Source: Kosakonia sacchari
Lineage (GTDB): Bacteria; Pseudomonadota; Gammaproteobacteria; Enterobacterales; Enterobacteriaceae
Assembly: GCA_900109485.1 (NCBI GenBank)
Contig: FOAY01000018.1
Coordinates: 26,198-90,197, forward strand
Direction of reading: 5' to 3'
DNA length: 64,000 nt
Translations under genes and position numbers: made by a program
Part shown: one piece after another, positions 49,925-60,517 of the stretch
Numbering within the stretch: the stretch's first letter is position 1
Layout: every line of letters begins with the position of its first letter
Notes under the pieces: model-generated
The model's database searches: none
Told to the model about the DNA's origin: nothing
What the model saw: only the letters and a program-made list of their open reading frames with translations

Positions 49925-50401
49925 TTAACGGCTGGCGGCATCCATGGCCTGCGACTCATCATTTCGTTTAATCCACATAATAGAGCCAATTTTGACCACC
50001 TCCGACAGGACAAACAGCAGGATGGCGATCCACGGAGAACGCACATCGGAGAAATGCATAATCAGCGGGATTAGCGCAATGGAGCATTTCAACGAAAATA
50101 CCCGACCAATTTCCTGTACGATTAAAAAGATATTATTGATATTCTTTTTAACTATCATCCACCAGCCAGAAAATGCTAATGAAACGATCAGTGCAATATT
50201 AATAAAGAACAGCAATTGGATCAATCCACCGGTTAAACCACCTACGCCTAATTGCGTGTAGTTAGTATAAAACCCATGGATGTCGGAATAAAAAGGAATA
50301 CTCCCACCCTGTAGTGAAAAAAATAAATATCCGGCTAATGCCAGTACATCCATAATCCCCCAGAACAGGTATATCTTATTTTTTAAACTCATAATCTTCA
50401 T
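49925..50401 (-). CDS. Unrecognised four-helix membrane protein (candidate immunity protein)
   Basis: A 158-residue protein that I cannot assign to a family. It has four hydrophobic segments (about 8-28, 55-82, 90-112, 118-142) and a short polar tail. Its start overlaps the 3' end of the upstream soluble-protein gene by 26 bases, so the two are translationally coupled. ATGs at 50401 and 50392 are both possible. The region is AT-richer than its neighbours and interrupts the yjbB-metH order seen in E. coli. A membrane protein encoded just after a soluble protein is the usual arrangement for immunity against a toxin acting at the inner membrane or in the periplasm. This is inference from architecture only. 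Confidence 0.6.
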   Translation of the reverse strand: MKIMSLKNKIYLFWGIMDVLALAGYLFFSLQGGSIPFYSDIHGFYTNYTQLGVGGLTGGLIQLLFFINIALIVSLAFSGWWMIVKKNINNIFLIVQEIGRVFSLKCSIALIPLIMHFSDVRSPWIAILLFVLSEVVKIGSIMWIKRNDESQAMDAASR

Positions 50402-51185
50402 CCCTTACCCCAGGAATCCATTGCCATGATTTACCCGATTGCGTCCAGGCATCATCACCTTCGAGATATTTTTGACTTATCGATCGCTTGTCGCCATAGC
50501 GCCTGATTACCGAACGATTATACAGGATTTCCCGGGTATCTGACGTCACGCTGTCCGGAATGGGCGTCCACAGCTGGATTTTATCCCGCGAGGTATTCAT
50601 ATAATCTTTGCCATCCGAGCCAAATACACGCCCCTGGTCGCCCATACTGGTTGCGCGGTTGAGGAGCATCACCGCCGCATTTTTAACGCCGTGGAAGTCC
50701 GTCTCGCTGGTTTTCCAGTAGCCGGGGCCGTACTCCGCCGTTACCGGTACAAAGCTGCTGCGGGTTGGTGCAGGCGTGCCGTGAATCGCCACGCTGTCTT
50801 TAAAACCGTTCAGTATGGTTCTGATATAGACGGCGTTAAACGACATTTCCTGTACGCAAAACAGCGCGCCGTTTTCCGCAATAAAGAACGGATAGTAGAA
50901 GCGGTTGCGGGCGCTAACATTTGGCCGCATCACCACCACCACGCCTCTGTCTACCAGACTATCAATATATTTCTCTTTCTGATGGCCTAATGGATCGTGC
51001 GGTAAACCATATTTAAAACCGTGGTGTTTTTTAATACTATAGCCATCGATACTCCCAAGGACATTATTAGGACTACTTTCGATAAAATATTCCTTTCTGA
51101 TAATATTTTTCGCGATGTCCGGCGCGAGGATATTTTCATAATCCTTCGGCAATAGATTTCTTTTTCTTATATCATAAATATCCAT
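50376..51185 (-). CDS. Unrecognised soluble protein (candidate toxin or secreted effector)
   Basis: A 269-residue protein with no signal peptide or membrane segment, not recognised. It opens MDIYDIRKRNLLPKDYENIL. Notable segments are HHGFKYGLPHDPLGHQKEKY, a hydrophobic VVVVMRPN strand, FYYPFFIAENGALF, VAIHGTPAPTRSSF and a Trp/Asp-rich end (SGKSWQWIPGVRDEDYEF). Clustered His, Asp and Tyr could form an active site, but no catalytic motif is certain. It is translationally coupled to the four-helix membrane protein. Composition differs from flanking yjbB and metH. No type VI secretion, VgrG, PAAR or colicin release gene is in the window. About 240 bp of AT-rich sequence upstream (51186-51425) carries its promoter and the metH terminator. 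Confidence 0.6.
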   Translation of the reverse strand: MDIYDIRKRNLLPKDYENILAPDIAKNIIRKEYFIESSPNNVLGSIDGYSIKKHHGFKYGLPHDPLGHQKEKYIDSLVDRGVVVVMRPNVSARNRFYYPFFIAENGALFCVQEMSFNAVYIRTILNGFKDSVAIHGTPAPTRSSFVPVTAEYGPGYWKTSETDFHGVKNAAVMLLNRATSMGDQGRVFGSDGKDYMNTSRDKIQLWTPIPDSVTSDTREILYNRSVIRRYGDKRSISQKYLEGDDAWTQSGKSWQWIPGVRDEDYEFKK

Positions 51186-51375
51186 TTTATAATACCTAAG
51201 TTAAATTTATGACAAACGAATGAACTACAAAAAAAGGAAGCAATCTTGCCTGTGAGCCAACGCCCATCATACGCATGAAGAGGAACAGCGGTCTAAGAAA
51301 ATATCCACTTTTAAGAATGTTCTTAGTTTCAATTTGTATTATGTTTGCTTAGTGAAGATTTTATGAAAAGTGATG

Positions 51376-51405
51376 AAAAAAACGGGGCATTAAATAATGC
51401 CCCGT
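51376..51405 (-). terminator. Terminator of metH
   Basis: On the minus strand ACGGGGCATT-attt-AATGCCCCGT is followed by TTTTTT, shortly after the metH stop. Confidence 0.94.
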
Positions 51406-51425
51406 TGCTCTGCAATGTATTGCGG

Positions 51426-54400
51426 TTAGTCGGCGTCGTAGCCTAAATTCGAGGACAGCCAGCGCTCAACCTCTGACACGGACATACCTTTACGCCGCGC
51501 ATAATCTTCCACCTGATCGCGCTGAATTTGCGCGACGGCGAAATACTTGCTGTCCGGATGGCTGAAATACCAGCCGGAAACCGAGGCGCCCGGCCACATG
51601 GCATAAGATTCTGTCAGCTTCATACCAGTATGTTTTTCCACATCCAGTAACTGCCAGATGGTGCCTTTTTCGGTGTGCTCCGGGCACGCAGGGTAGCCCG
51701 GCGCGGGGCGAATCCCCTGGTAGTTTTCGCGGATCAGCTCTTCGTTGCTGAGGTTTTCGTTTGGCGCATAGCCCCAGTACACTTTACGCACCCGCTCATG
51801 CAAGTATTCGGCAAACGCCTCTGCAAGGCGATCGGACACCGCTTTCACCATGATTTTGTTGTAATCATCGTGTGCGGCATCGTAAGCCTCTGCCAGCGCA
51901 TCTTCTTCCAGCCCGCCGGTCACGGCAAAAGCGCCGATGTAGTCCGCTTTTCCGCTCTGTTTCGGCGCGACAAAATCGGCCAGGCAGTAGTTGGCGAAAC
52001 CGGTTTTTTCGGTCTGCTGACGCAGATGGCAACCGACCGTCAGCACCTGCGTGCGGGTTTCGTCACGGTAGATTTCGATGTCATCGCCGACGCGATTTGC
52101 CGGGAACAGCCCGACCACACCGCGCGGGTTAAGCCGTTTTTCCGCGCTCAGCATATCGAGCATCTCGTTCGCATCCTTAAACAGACGCTTCGCCTCTTCG
52201 CCCACCACTTCATCTTCCAGGATGCGCGGATACTTGCCCGCCAGCGACCAGGTCATAAAGAACGGCGTCCAGTCGATATAGTTGCGCAGCGTCTCAATGC
52301 TGGCCGCGACTTCCTGCACGCCGAGGCGATGCGCCACCGGCGGTGTGTAACTGGCCCAGTCGAAAGCCAGATCGTTTTCCCGTGCGACCTGCAAGGTCAC
52401 CGGCGGCGTACGCGGTTTTTTGCGCGCGTGCTGAATGCGCACCGTTTCATACTCTTTGCGGGTACGGGCGACAAACGCATCGTGCTGCGTGTCCGACAGC
52501 AGCGACGACACTACGCCGACGGTGCGCGAGGCGTTCTGCACATAAACCGTTGGCCCGCTGTAGTTCTGCTCGATTTTCACCGCCGTATGCGCTTTCGACG
52601 TAGTCGCACCGCCAATCAGCAGCGGAATGGTGAACCCCTGGCGCTCCATCTCTTTAGCCACGTTGACCATCTCATCGAGCGACGGCGTAATCAGCCCGGA
52701 AAGGCCAATCAGGTCAGCATTCACTTCGCGGGCAGTTTTCAGGATTTTATCGGCTGGCACCATCACGCCGAGATCGATGATTTCGTAGTTATTGCACTGC
52801 AACACCACGCCCACGATGTTTTTGCCGATATCGTGCACATCGCCTTTCACGGTGGCGATCACCATCTTGCCGTTGCTTTTACCTTGCTCTTTGCTGGCTT
52901 CGATATACGGCTCCAGGTAAGCAACCGCCTGCTTCATTACGCGGGCGGATTTCACGACCTGCGGCAGGAACATCTTACCTTCGCCAAACAGATCGCCGAC
53001 CACGTTCATACCGTCCATCAGCGGCCCTTCGATCACCTCGATCGGGCGAGCGGCCTGCTGACGGGCTTCTTCGGTGTCCTGCTCAATAAATTCGGTAATA
53101 CCTTTTACCAGCGAATATTCGAGGCGCTTTTTCACATCCCAGCTACGCCACTCGGCCTGTTGCGCCTGTGCGCCATCATCCGCGCCTTTACTGCCGCGAT
53201 ATTTCTCGGCCAGATCCAGCATGCGCTCGGTGGCATCATCACGACGGTTAAGAATCACATCCTCAACGCCATCGCGCAGCTCGGCGGGCAGATCGTCATA
53301 AATCGCCAACTGACCGGCGTTCACGATCCCCATGTCCATGCCGTTGCGAATAGCGTAATAAAGGAAGACGGCGTGAATCGCCTCACGCACCGGATCGTTA
53401 CCGCGGAAGGAGAAGGAGACGTTTGACACGCCGCCGGAGATCAGCGCATGCGGGAGCTCGCGTTTGATATCTTCACAGGCACCGATAAAGTCCTGCGCAT
53501 AGTTGTTGTGCTCTTCAATCCCGGTCGCCACCGCGAAGATATTCGGGTCGAAGATAATGTCTTCCGGCGGGAATCCTACCTCTTCGGTGAGAATTTTATA
53601 GGCGCGGCGGCAAATCTCGATTTTGCGCGCGCGGGTATCCGCCTGGCCGGTTTCATCAAAGGCCATCACCACCACCGCCGCACCGTAACGGCGCACGCGT
53701 TTCGCATGATGGATAAACGGCTCAACCCCTTCTTTCATGGAGATGGAGTTAACAATGCCTTTGCCCTGGATGCATTTCAGCCCTTTTTCAATCACCTCCC
53801 ACTTCGAGGAGTCGATCATGATTGGCACACGGGCGATGTCCGGTTCGCCGGCGATCAGATTGAGGAAACGCACCATCGCCGCTTCGGCGTCGAGCATCCC
53901 CTCATCCATGTTGATATCGATGATCTGCGCGCCGCTTTCCACCTGCTGGCGCGCCACGTCCAGCGCTTCGCTGTACTTCTCTTCTTTGATCAGGCGTTTG
54001 AATTTTGCCGAGCCGGTAACGTTAGTTCGTTCGCCAACGTTCACAAACAGGCTGTCGTCGCCGATATTCAGCGGCTCAAGCCCGGAAAGACGGCAGGCCA
54101 CCGGGATTTCCGGCAGTTTACGCGGCGGCAGCCCGGCAACAGCGCTGCTCATGGCAGCGATATGTTCCGGCGTGGTGCCGCAACAACCGCCGACGATATT
54201 CAGGAACCCGGCCTCCGCCCACTCGCGGATCTGCGTCGCCATGGTGGCGGCATCAAGGTCGTACTCGCCAAAGGCGTTCGGCAGACCGGCGTTCGGGTGC
54301 GCGGTAACGTAGCATTCGGCAATGCGCGACAGTTCCTGCACATACTGGCGCAGTTCGTCTGGCCCCAGCGCGCAGTTAAGGCCGAAAGTGAGCGCATCGG

Positions 54401-55112
54401 CATGGCGCAGCGAGTTGTAAAATGCCTCGGTCGTCTGGCCGGAAAGCGTACGCCCGGACGCATCGGTAATGGTGCCAGAAATCATGATCGGCAGCTCAAT
54501 ACCCAGCGCATCAAACTCTTCTTTAACAGCAAAGATCGCCGCTTTGGCGTTAAGCGTATCGAACACCGTTTCGATCAGGATCAGGTCAGCGCCGCCTTCC
54601 ACCAGCGCTTTGGTTGATTCGCGGTAGGCCGCCACCAGCTGATCGAAGGAGACATTACGAAACGCCGGATCGTTGACATCCGGGGAAATGGAGGCGGTGC
54701 GGTTAGTCGGGCCAAGCACCCCGGCCACGTAACGCGGTTTTTCCGGCGTTTGCGCGGTCCATTTATCGGCACAGGCGCGGGCCAGTTTCGCTGCGGCAAA
54801 GTTGATTTCCGCCGACAGGGATTCCATCTGGTAATCCGCCATGGCGATGGTCGTCGAGTTAAAGGTATTGGTTTCGATGATATCCGCGCCTGCCGCAAAA
54901 TAGGCGTCATGGATGGCGGTTATCACGTCCGGCTTGCTGAGCACCAGCAAGTCGTTGTTTCCTTTCAGATCGCAGGGCCAGTCGGCAAAGCGCTCGCCGC
55001 GAAAATCCTGCTCACTCAGACGATAGCTCTGGATCATGGTACCCATACCACCGTCCAGAACCAGAATGCGTTCATTTAACTGCTGTTGCAGTTGTTCAAC
55101 TTTGCTGCTCAC
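51426..55112 (-). CDS. metH: Cobalamin-dependent methionine synthase
   Basis: A 1228-residue four-module enzyme that methylates homocysteine from methyltetrahydrofolate via cobalamin. The homocysteine domain (about 1-345) has [16 protein letters not shown] and the zinc cysteines in [14 protein letters not shown]. The folate domain (about 355-640) has [15 protein letters not shown]. The cobalamin cap and Rossmann modules (about 650-900) have [19 protein letters not shown] with the ligand histidine. The activation domain (about 900-1228) has [20 protein letters not shown] and [15 protein letters not shown] for S-adenosylmethionine. The start is GTG (complement of 55110-55112), giving VSSKVEQL as in E. 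coli; a TTG five codons upstream is less likely. It is divergent from iclR. Confidence 0.97.
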   Translation of the reverse strand: MSSKVEQLQQQLNERILVLDGGMGTMIQSYRLSEQDFRGERFADWPCDLKGNNDLLVLSKPDVITAIHDAYFAAGADIIETNTFNSTTIAMADYQMESLSAEINFAAAKLARACADKWTAQTPEKPRYVAGVLGPTNRTASISPDVNDPAFRNVSFDQLVAAYRESTKALVEGGADLILIETVFDTLNAKAAIFAVKEEFDALGIELPIMISGTITDASGRTLSGQTTEAFYNSLRHADALTFGLNCALGPDELRQYVQELSRIAECYVTAHPNAGLPNAFGEYDLDAATMATQIREWAEAGFLNIVGGCCGTTPEHIAAMSSAVAGLPPRKLPEIPVACRLSGLEPLNIGDDSLFVNVGERTNVTGSAKFKRLIKEEKYSEALDVARQQVESGAQIIDINMDEGMLDAEAAMVRFLNLIAGEPDIARVPIMIDSSKWEVIEKGLKCIQGKGIVNSISMKEGVEPFIHHAKRVRRYGAAVVVMAFDETGQADTRARKIEICRRAYKILTEEVGFPPEDIIFDPNIFAVATGIEEHNNYAQDFIGACEDIKRELPHALISGGVSNVSFSFRGNDPVREAIHAVFLYYAIRNGMDMGIVNAGQLAIYDDLPAELRDGVEDVILNRRDDATERMLDLAEKYRGSKGADDGAQAQQAEWRSWDVKKRLEYSLVKGITEFIEQDTEEARQQAARPIEVIEGPLMDGMNVVGDLFGEGKMFLPQVVKSARVMKQAVAYLEPYIEASKEQGKSNGKMVIATVKGDVHDIGKNIVGVVLQCNNYEIIDLGVMVPADKILKTAREVNADLIGLSGLITPSLDEMVNVAKEMERQGFTIPLLIGGATTSKAHTAVKIEQNYSGPTVYVQNASRTVGVVSSLLSDTQHDAFVARTRKEYETVRIQHARKKPRTPPVTLQVARENDLAFDWASYTPPVAHRLGVQEVAASIETLRNYIDWTPFFMTWSLAGKYPRILEDEVVGEEAKRLFKDANEMLDMLSAEKRLNPRGVVGLFPANRVGDDIEIYRDETRTQVLTVGCHLRQQTEKTGFANYCLADFVAPKQSGKADYIGAFAVTGGLEEDALAEAYDAAHDDYNKIMVKAVSDRLAEAFAEYLHERVRKVYWGYAPNENLSNEELIRENYQGIRPAPGYPACPEHTEKGTIWQLLDVEKHTGMKLTESYAMWPGASVSGWYFSHPDSKYFAVAQIQRDQVEDYARRKGMSVSEVERWLSSNLGYDAD

Positions 55113-55268
55113 ACGTGCTCCCGACAAGGCTTAATGAGGCCAAAAGGCCAGCAAAACATACTGGCACAAAGTGGCAGATCGGAAAAGCGGCAGCGGATTA
55201 ACATGAGAGATGTTCAGCTTCACTCATCCGATCAGTCTGCCATAGAGTTACGTTATACTGAGTCAAAA

Positions 55269-55283
55269 CGAAAATGATTTCCA
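55269..55283. promoter_or_regulatory. IclR autoregulatory operator
   Basis: CGAAAATGATTTCCA lies 25 bases before the iclR start. It resembles the palindromic IclR site of E. coli iclR (GGAAATGATTTCC type). Confidence 0.65.
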
Positions 55284-55307
55284 CGATACAGAAAAAGGAG
55301 CCAGCCG

Positions 55308-56132
55308 ATGGTCGCTTCCGTTCCCGCCAAACGTGGCAGAAAAGCCACCGCGCCAGCCGCTCCGGCCGGCGGACAAGTCCAGTCGTTGACCCGTGGTTTG
55401 AAACTGCTGGAATGGATCGCTGAATCCCACGGCAGCGTCGCGCTGACGGAGCTGGCGCAACAGGCCGGTTTGCCCAATTCCACCACCCATCGGCTGCTTA
55501 CGACCATGCAGCAACTGGGCTTTGTCCGTCAGGTTGGCGAACTGGGCCACTGGGCGGTCGGCGCGCATGCTTTTATTGTCGGCAGTAGCTTTCTGCAAAG
55601 CCGTAACCTGATGGCGATTGTGCATCCCATCCTGCGTAAACTGATGGAAGAATCCGGTGAGACGGTCAATCTTGCGGTGCTGGATAAAAGCGATCATCAA
55701 GCCATTATTATCGATCAGGTGCAGTGTACCCAGTTAATGCGGATGTCCGCGCCCATTGGCGGCAAGCTGCCGATGCACGCCTCCGGCGCAGGTAAGGCCT
55801 TTTTAGCACGGCTGGATGATGAGCAGGTCGGTAATCTGCTGCACCGCCAGGGTCTGCACGCTTATACCCACGCGACACTGGTGTCGCCAGTGCACCTGAA
55901 AGAAGATCTCGCCCAGACGCGTAAGCGTGGCTACTCGTTTGACGATGAAGAACATGCGCTGGGTCTGCGCTGCGTTGCTGCCTGTATTTATGATGAACAC
56001 GGCGAGCCGTTCGCGGCGATCTCTATCTCCGGGCCAATATCGCGTATGACTGACGACCGCGTGACCGAACTGGGCGCCATGGTCATTCGCGGCGCAAAAG
56101 AGGTGACGCAAGCCTACGGCGGAATGCGTTAA
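55308..56132 (+). CDS. iclR: Glyoxylate bypass operon repressor IclR
   Basis: A 274-residue repressor of aceBAK. The winged helix (about 25-85) contains QSLTRGLKLLEWIAESHGSV and TELAQQAGLPNSTTHRLLTT. The effector domain contains MHASGAGKAFLARL and ISISGPISRMTDDR, which bind glyoxylate or pyruvate in E. coli. The length equals the E. coli protein. AAAAGGAG precedes the ATG. Candidate IclR operators are visible at 55269 and before aceB (62217). It is separated from aceK by an unrecognised membrane-protein gene. Confidence 0.97.
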   Translation: MVASVPAKRGRKATAPAAPAGGQVQSLTRGLKLLEWIAESHGSVALTELAQQAGLPNSTTHRLLTTMQQLGFVRQVGELGHWAVGAHAFIVGSSFLQSRNLMAIVHPILRKLMEESGETVNLAVLDKSDHQAIIIDQVQCTQLMRMSAPIGGKLPMHASGAGKAFLARLDDEQVGNLLHRQGLHAYTHATLVSPVHLKEDLAQTRKRGYSFDDEEHALGLRCVAACIYDEHGEPFAAISISGPISRMTDDRVTELGAMVIRGAKEVTQAYGGMR

Positions 56133-56306
56133 TTACCTTCACTATTACCTCTTTATCCACTGAATAAACGCGGCAACTTATTTATCTCCCCTGCGACAAG
56201 AATCGTCTCAACTCGCGGGGGAGATTATCTCCAGTCATAAAAGGGCTATCTCATTGTCGTCACACCAGGGCGATGGCACCGTGTCGGCACGTTTTTTCAT
56301 GAGATT

Positions 56307-57329
56307 ATGATGATGAAGAGTAAAGCCCGCATTCTGGCCTCTATCATTATGTGCTTGCCCTTTTCCGCAATGGCGCATGTGAAGTGGTTCGTTAATTATG
56401 GCGTTGAGCAAACGCCGCTATCGATAACATCATTGACCGGTGCGATGAGCTTCTGGTTATTACTGGCATTTTCAACGGCAGTAATATTTGCGACGTCGGT
56501 ACTCGACAGAAAACTGCCTTCGTTTATCGATTGTCACCGCTGCCAGCCATTTTTAAATCATGCGCACAATTACGTCCCGCAGATTATTCGCTGGGGCGCG
56601 GCACTCTTTTTCCTGGTGCTGGGCACGTTCTTCCCGCAGGTTATTCTGACCCCGGAACTGGTCGTTGCTAATCCGTGGCTTAGGTACATTCATCTGGTTA
56701 TTGCGTTTACCGCATTTTCGAGAAAAACGAGCTTTTTCTCCGGGTTCTTAATTATTCTGCTCTATCTCTATGCCGTGCAGCTTTATGGCGCGAACCATAT
56801 GCTGGACTATTTTATCTTCATTGGTATCGCCGTTTATTTAATTACCCAGAGCACCCTGAAACAGCAGGCGTACGGCAAGGAACTGGAATTTCTGCGTCTG
56901 ATTCTTTGTTACTCATTCCTGTGGGGAGCGATTGAGAAATTCCTGCATCCTGGTTTGTATTACCAGTTGCTGACAACGCATAGCTATCTGTCAATGGGCC
57001 TGAACTGGGAGTTCTTTGTCCGCGCCTGTGGTTTCGTGGAATTATGTCTGATTTGGCATATTTTCAGCGGCAGACTGGCGGGTTATGCCTGTATCGGGCT
57101 GTTTGCCATCATCGTGGTGCTGGCCTTTATTCCGTTTGGCATTACCGACTTTGTTGGCCATCTGGTGTTTATTTTCCCGCTGGTCGCGCTCTTACTGACG
57201 CCGCGCAAAACGCACCTGTTCCGCACCGCCACTACGAGTACGCTCGCCTTTTTGCTGACGCTGGCGATTTTACTGTTCTTTAGCTACGCCGCTTATAACG
57301 TGCTGCAATTCAATCTGCACGTCCACTAA
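56307..57329 (+). CDS. Unrecognised polytopic membrane protein
   Basis: A 340-residue (338 from the third ATG, 56313) inner-membrane protein with a signal-like first helix (ILASIIMCLPFSAMAHVKWF) and about eight further hydrophobic segments. Visible conserved-looking features are AHVKWFVNYG, a Cys pair in FIDCHRCQPFLNHAHNYVPQ, HPGLYYQLLTTHSYL and FIPFGITDFVGHLVFIFP. The helix pattern and histidines resemble DoxX-like membrane proteins only loosely; I do not assign a family. It lies between iclR and aceK, the place of arpA in E. coli, and is convergent with aceK (4-base gap). A glyoxylate or acetate link is not supported beyond position. Confidence 0.75.
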   Translation: MMMKSKARILASIIMCLPFSAMAHVKWFVNYGVEQTPLSITSLTGAMSFWLLLAFSTAVIFATSVLDRKLPSFIDCHRCQPFLNHAHNYVPQIIRWGAALFFLVLGTFFPQVILTPELVVANPWLRYIHLVIAFTAFSRKTSFFSGFLIILLYLYAVQLYGANHMLDYFIFIGIAVYLITQSTLKQQAYGKELEFLRLILCYSFLWGAIEKFLHPGLYYQLLTTHSYLSMGLNWEFFVRACGFVELCLIWHIFSGRLAGYACIGLFAIIVVLAFIPFGITDFVGHLVFIFPLVALLLTPRKTHLFRTATTSTLAFLLTLAILLFFSYAAYNVLQFNLHVH

Positions 57330-57333
57330 ACGT

Positions 57334-59082
57334 TCAGCCCGCCTGCCGTAAGGCGCCAGTGCCAAAGCGTATGCTAAAGCGTTGGCGCTTACGGTAGGCA
57401 TAGACATCTTCCACATGTCCCTGCCGGATGCGTTCCTGTAACCCTCGCCAGTAATCGGCGCGCAATAAATCGGCGTGCATCTCCTCAAACAACGGGCCGA
57501 TTTCTGGATCGGCGCACAGCCAGTGACGAAACTCCTGCGGAAAAACATCGCCGGGCGCCACGCTGTACCAGGGTTCAGCGCTCAACTCATCTTCCGGATA
57601 ACGCGGCGGCGGAATATCGCGGAAATTCACCTCGGTCATATAGCAAATTTCATCGTAGTCGTAGAACACGACGCGGCCATGACGGGTGACACCAAAGTTC
57701 TTGAACAGCATATCACCGGGGAAAATATTGGCAGCGGCAAGCTGGCGGATTGCGTTGCCATACTCTTCCACTGCATCACGCAGTTGCTGGCCTTTGACCT
57801 GCTCAAACCAGATGTTCAGCGGCACCATGCGCCGCTCAATGTAGAGATGGCTGATGGCGATACTGTCGCCGAGATCGGTAATTTTGCCCGGCGCCTGTTC
57901 CAGCAGTAACGCCATCAGCGCTGGCGAAATTTGCCTTTTTTCCAGCACAAAGTTTTCAAATTCCTGCGTATCGGCCATGCGCCCGACGCGATCGTGCTCT
58001 TTGACTAACTGGTAACAGGCGCGAACATGCGCCGCGCTCATCTCTTTTTGCGGAGGAAAGACGTCTTTGATCACTTTAAACACCCGGTCAAACCCCGGCA
58101 GCGTAAAGACCAGCATCACCATGCCGCGAATGCCCGGCGCTTCAATAAACTGCTCATTGCTGGCGCGGATGTAGTTCAGGTATTCGCGATAACTTTCGGT
58201 TTTGCCGTGCTTCTGGCAGCCAATCGCCATATACAGCTCGGCGGTGGTTTTGCCCGGCAGGATCTCCCGCAGCCACTCCACCGTCGCGGCGGGCAGCGGC
58301 GCATAAACCATAAAATAGGAGCGGGCAAAGCCAAACACGATGCTGGCTTCAGCAGGCGTGGTCAGACAGGTATCGACAAACAGTTCGCCTTCATCCGTGC
58401 GGTGGATCGGCAGCAAAAAGGGCAGCGTTGCCAGCGGGGTGACGAGTTTGCCGACCAGCCAGGCCGCCTTATTGCGATAAAACAGTTCATTTGCCACTTG
58501 CAGATGCGATTTCGCCAGCACTTCGTGGCCGAAAGCCTCCTGCAAGTGCGCCGTGATATAACCGATATCGCGCGTTTTATCCTGCCACGGCAGGCGCAGC
58601 GGTAAATCCGTCAGCACTTTACTGAGTAACGCCTCCCAGCCGCGTTCCGGCCAAAAATCTTTCGCCAGCGGGCGCGGGATGGTGCGAAAGCGACGCTCCG
58701 GCTGCGAGCTAAAGATAAATAAGCGTTCCGGCGTTAATGATCGGTGATCGAACAGGCGGCAGTAGACCGAATTGAAAAAACTTTCGGCAATCTCAAAGCG
58801 GGGGTAATCCGGCAGCAGCCGGGTGTAATGCTCTTTAACCCGCAGCAGAAACGCCGCGTCGGGGCTTTGGCTGTCAGTGATGCAGCGTAACTGTTCCACC
58901 ACCAGGCCAACATGATGGTCGTAAAGATGAATGCGCTGCTTCATCGCCTGCTGCACAGCCTGCCAGTCCGCCTGTTCAAAACGCTGCTGGGCGCCGGATG
59001 TGACCTCCAGGAAGCGCCCATATTGCGCATCGAAGCCTTGCAGAATGGTTTGTGCAATCAGTAGTTCCAGGCCACGCGACAT
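57334..59082 (-). CDS. aceK: Isocitrate dehydrogenase kinase/phosphatase
   Basis: A 582-residue bifunctional enzyme that phosphorylates or dephosphorylates isocitrate dehydrogenase, sending isocitrate to the glyoxylate shunt or the TCA cycle. Family blocks are [60 protein letters not shown] (nucleotide loop) and [20 protein letters not shown] (catalytic loop). It is four residues longer than E. coli, at the C-terminus. It is last of aceBAK, after a REP-rich gap that lowers its expression in E. coli. Confidence 0.96.
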   Translation of the reverse strand: MSRGLELLIAQTILQGFDAQYGRFLEVTSGAQQRFEQADWQAVQQAMKQRIHLYDHHVGLVVEQLRCITDSQSPDAAFLLRVKEHYTRLLPDYPRFEIAESFFNSVYCRLFDHRSLTPERLFIFSSQPERRFRTIPRPLAKDFWPERGWEALLSKVLTDLPLRLPWQDKTRDIGYITAHLQEAFGHEVLAKSHLQVANELFYRNKAAWLVGKLVTPLATLPFLLPIHRTDEGELFVDTCLTTPAEASIVFGFARSYFMVYAPLPAATVEWLREILPGKTTAELYMAIGCQKHGKTESYREYLNYIRASNEQFIEAPGIRGMVMLVFTLPGFDRVFKVIKDVFPPQKEMSAAHVRACYQLVKEHDRVGRMADTQEFENFVLEKRQISPALMALLLEQAPGKITDLGDSIAISHLYIERRMVPLNIWFEQVKGQQLRDAVEEYGNAIRQLAAANIFPGDMLFKNFGVTRHGRVVFYDYDEICYMTEVNFRDIPPPRYPEDELSAEPWYSVAPGDVFPQEFRHWLCADPEIGPLFEEMHADLLRADYWRGLQERIRQGHVEDVYAYRKRQRFSIRFGTGALRQAG

Positions 59083-59109
59083 CTTTTGTCCTCATGTCGG
59101 GCAGAGTGT

Positions 59110-59170
59110 TGCCGGAGAGCGTTATCCGGCAGACGAGGAGCCGCAAACCCGGCAGCTTTTGCCTGCCGGG
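59110..59170. repeat. REP-like hairpins in the aceA-aceK gap
   Basis: TGCCGGA-gagcgtta-TCCGGCA (59110-59131) and CCCGGCA-gcttttgcc-TGCCGGG (59148-59170) fill the 97-bp gap. E. coli has REP stem-loops at the same place that reduce aceK expression relative to aceA; the same effect is likely here. Confidence 0.82.
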
Positions 59171-59179
59171 TATCGACAA

Positions 59180-60484
59180 TCAGAACTGCGCTTCTTCGGT
59201 CGAGCCTGTCAGCGCGGTCACCGAAGAGGTACCGCCCTGAATAATGGTGGTGACCCGGTCGAAGTAGCCCGTGCCGACTTCCTGCTGGTGAGAAACGAAG
59301 GTGTAACCCTCTTTGCCTGCGGCGAACTCCGGCTGCTGCACCTTCTCAACGTAGTGTTTCATCCCTTCGCCCTGCGCATAGGCGTGCGCCAGGTCGAACA
59401 TGTTGAACCACATGCTGTGAATACCGGCGAGGGTAATGAACTGGAATTTGTACCCCATGTCCGACAGCTCCTGCTGGAAGCGGGCGATGGTGTTGTCGTC
59501 GAGATTCTTTTTCCAGTTGAACGACGGCGAGCAGTTGTAGGCCAGCAGTTTGCCGGGGTATTTTGCATGGATCGCATCGGCAAACCGGCGTGCCAGTTTG
59601 AGATCTGGCGTCGAGGTTTCGCACCACACCAAATCGGCATACGGTGCGTAAGCCAGCCCGCGGCTGATAGCCTGCTCAACCCCGGCATTTGTGCGGTAGA
59701 AACCTTCGCTGGTGCGCTCGCCGGTAATAAAGGCGCTGTCATAGGGATCGCAGTCGGAGGTGATCAGATCGGCTGCATCCGCATCGGTACGCGCCACCAA
59801 CAGCGTCGGAACGCCCAGCACATCCGCAGCCAGACGCGCAGCCACCAGTTTCTGCACCGCTTCCTGTGTCGGTACCAGCACTTTGCCGCCCATATGCCCG
59901 CATTTTTTCACCGACGCGAGCTGATCTTCAAAGTGAACGGCAGCAGCACCGGCCTCAATCATCGATTTCATCAGTTCAAAGGCATTAAGCACACCGCCAA
60001 AACCGGCTTCGGCATCCGCCACGATTGGCAGGAAATAGTCCACAAAACGCGGATCGCCCGGTTCAATACCGGAAGCCCACTGGATCTGATCGGCACGGCG
60101 AAATGTATTGTTAATCCGTTCGACCACCGACGGCACCGAGTTCGCCGGATAGAGCGACTGATCCGGATACATACTGGATGCCAGGTTAGCATCTGCGGCG
60201 ACCTGCCAGCCGGAGAGATAAACAGCCTCGATCCCCGCTTTTGCCTGTTGTAAGGCCTGGCCACCGGTCAGCGCGCCAAGGCTATTGATGTAACCCTTTT
60301 TCGATTCGCCATGCAGCAGCCGCCACATTTTGGCCGCGCCCAGTTGCGCCAGCGTACATTCCGGGTTGACCGAACCGCGTAATTTCACCACCTCTTCCGC
60401 GCTGTATGGACGGCGGATGCCTTCCCAGCGCGGTTGCGTCCACTCTTTTTGTAATTCTTCGATTTGTTGGGTACGGGTTTTCAT
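59180..60484 (-). CDS. aceA: Isocitrate lyase
   Basis: A 434-residue enzyme that cleaves isocitrate to succinate and glyoxylate. The catalytic cysteine is in [19 protein letters not shown]. Other active-site segments are [32 protein letters not shown] and [15 protein letters not shown]. The ATG complement of 60482-60484 gives [20 protein letters not shown] and the E. coli length. It follows aceB by 33 bases. Confidence 0.98.
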   Translation of the reverse strand: MKTRTQQIEELQKEWTQPRWEGIRRPYSAEEVVKLRGSVNPECTLAQLGAAKMWRLLHGESKKGYINSLGALTGGQALQQAKAGIEAVYLSGWQVAADANLASSMYPDQSLYPANSVPSVVERINNTFRRADQIQWASGIEPGDPRFVDYFLPIVADAEAGFGGVLNAFELMKSMIEAGAAAVHFEDQLASVKKCGHMGGKVLVPTQEAVQKLVAARLAADVLGVPTLLVARTDADAADLITSDCDPYDSAFITGERTSEGFYRTNAGVEQAISRGLAYAPYADLVWCETSTPDLKLARRFADAIHAKYPGKLLAYNCSPSFNWKKNLDDNTIARFQQELSDMGYKFQFITLAGIHSMWFNMFDLAHAYAQGEGMKHYVEKVQQPEFAAGKEGYTFVSHQQEVGTGYFDRVTTIIQGGTSSVTALTGSTEEAQF

Positions 60485-60517
60485 ATGCAGATGCTCCATA
60501 GGTGTCAGGTGGGTGAA

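Noticed and set aside
50376..51185. L,D-transpeptidase (YkuD) signature in the unrecognised soluble protein
   Set aside because: It has VAIHG and, later, DFHGVKN, but the required cysteine of S/T-H-G-C is missing and the spacing is about 30 residues, not the usual 14-17.
51675..53426. Plus-strand ORF of 583 codons, and another at 53448-54617
   Set aside because: Both antisense to metH with shadow-frame composition.
58931..60253. Plus-strand ORF of 440 codons
   Set aside because: Antisense to aceK and aceA across their gap; no recognisable domain.
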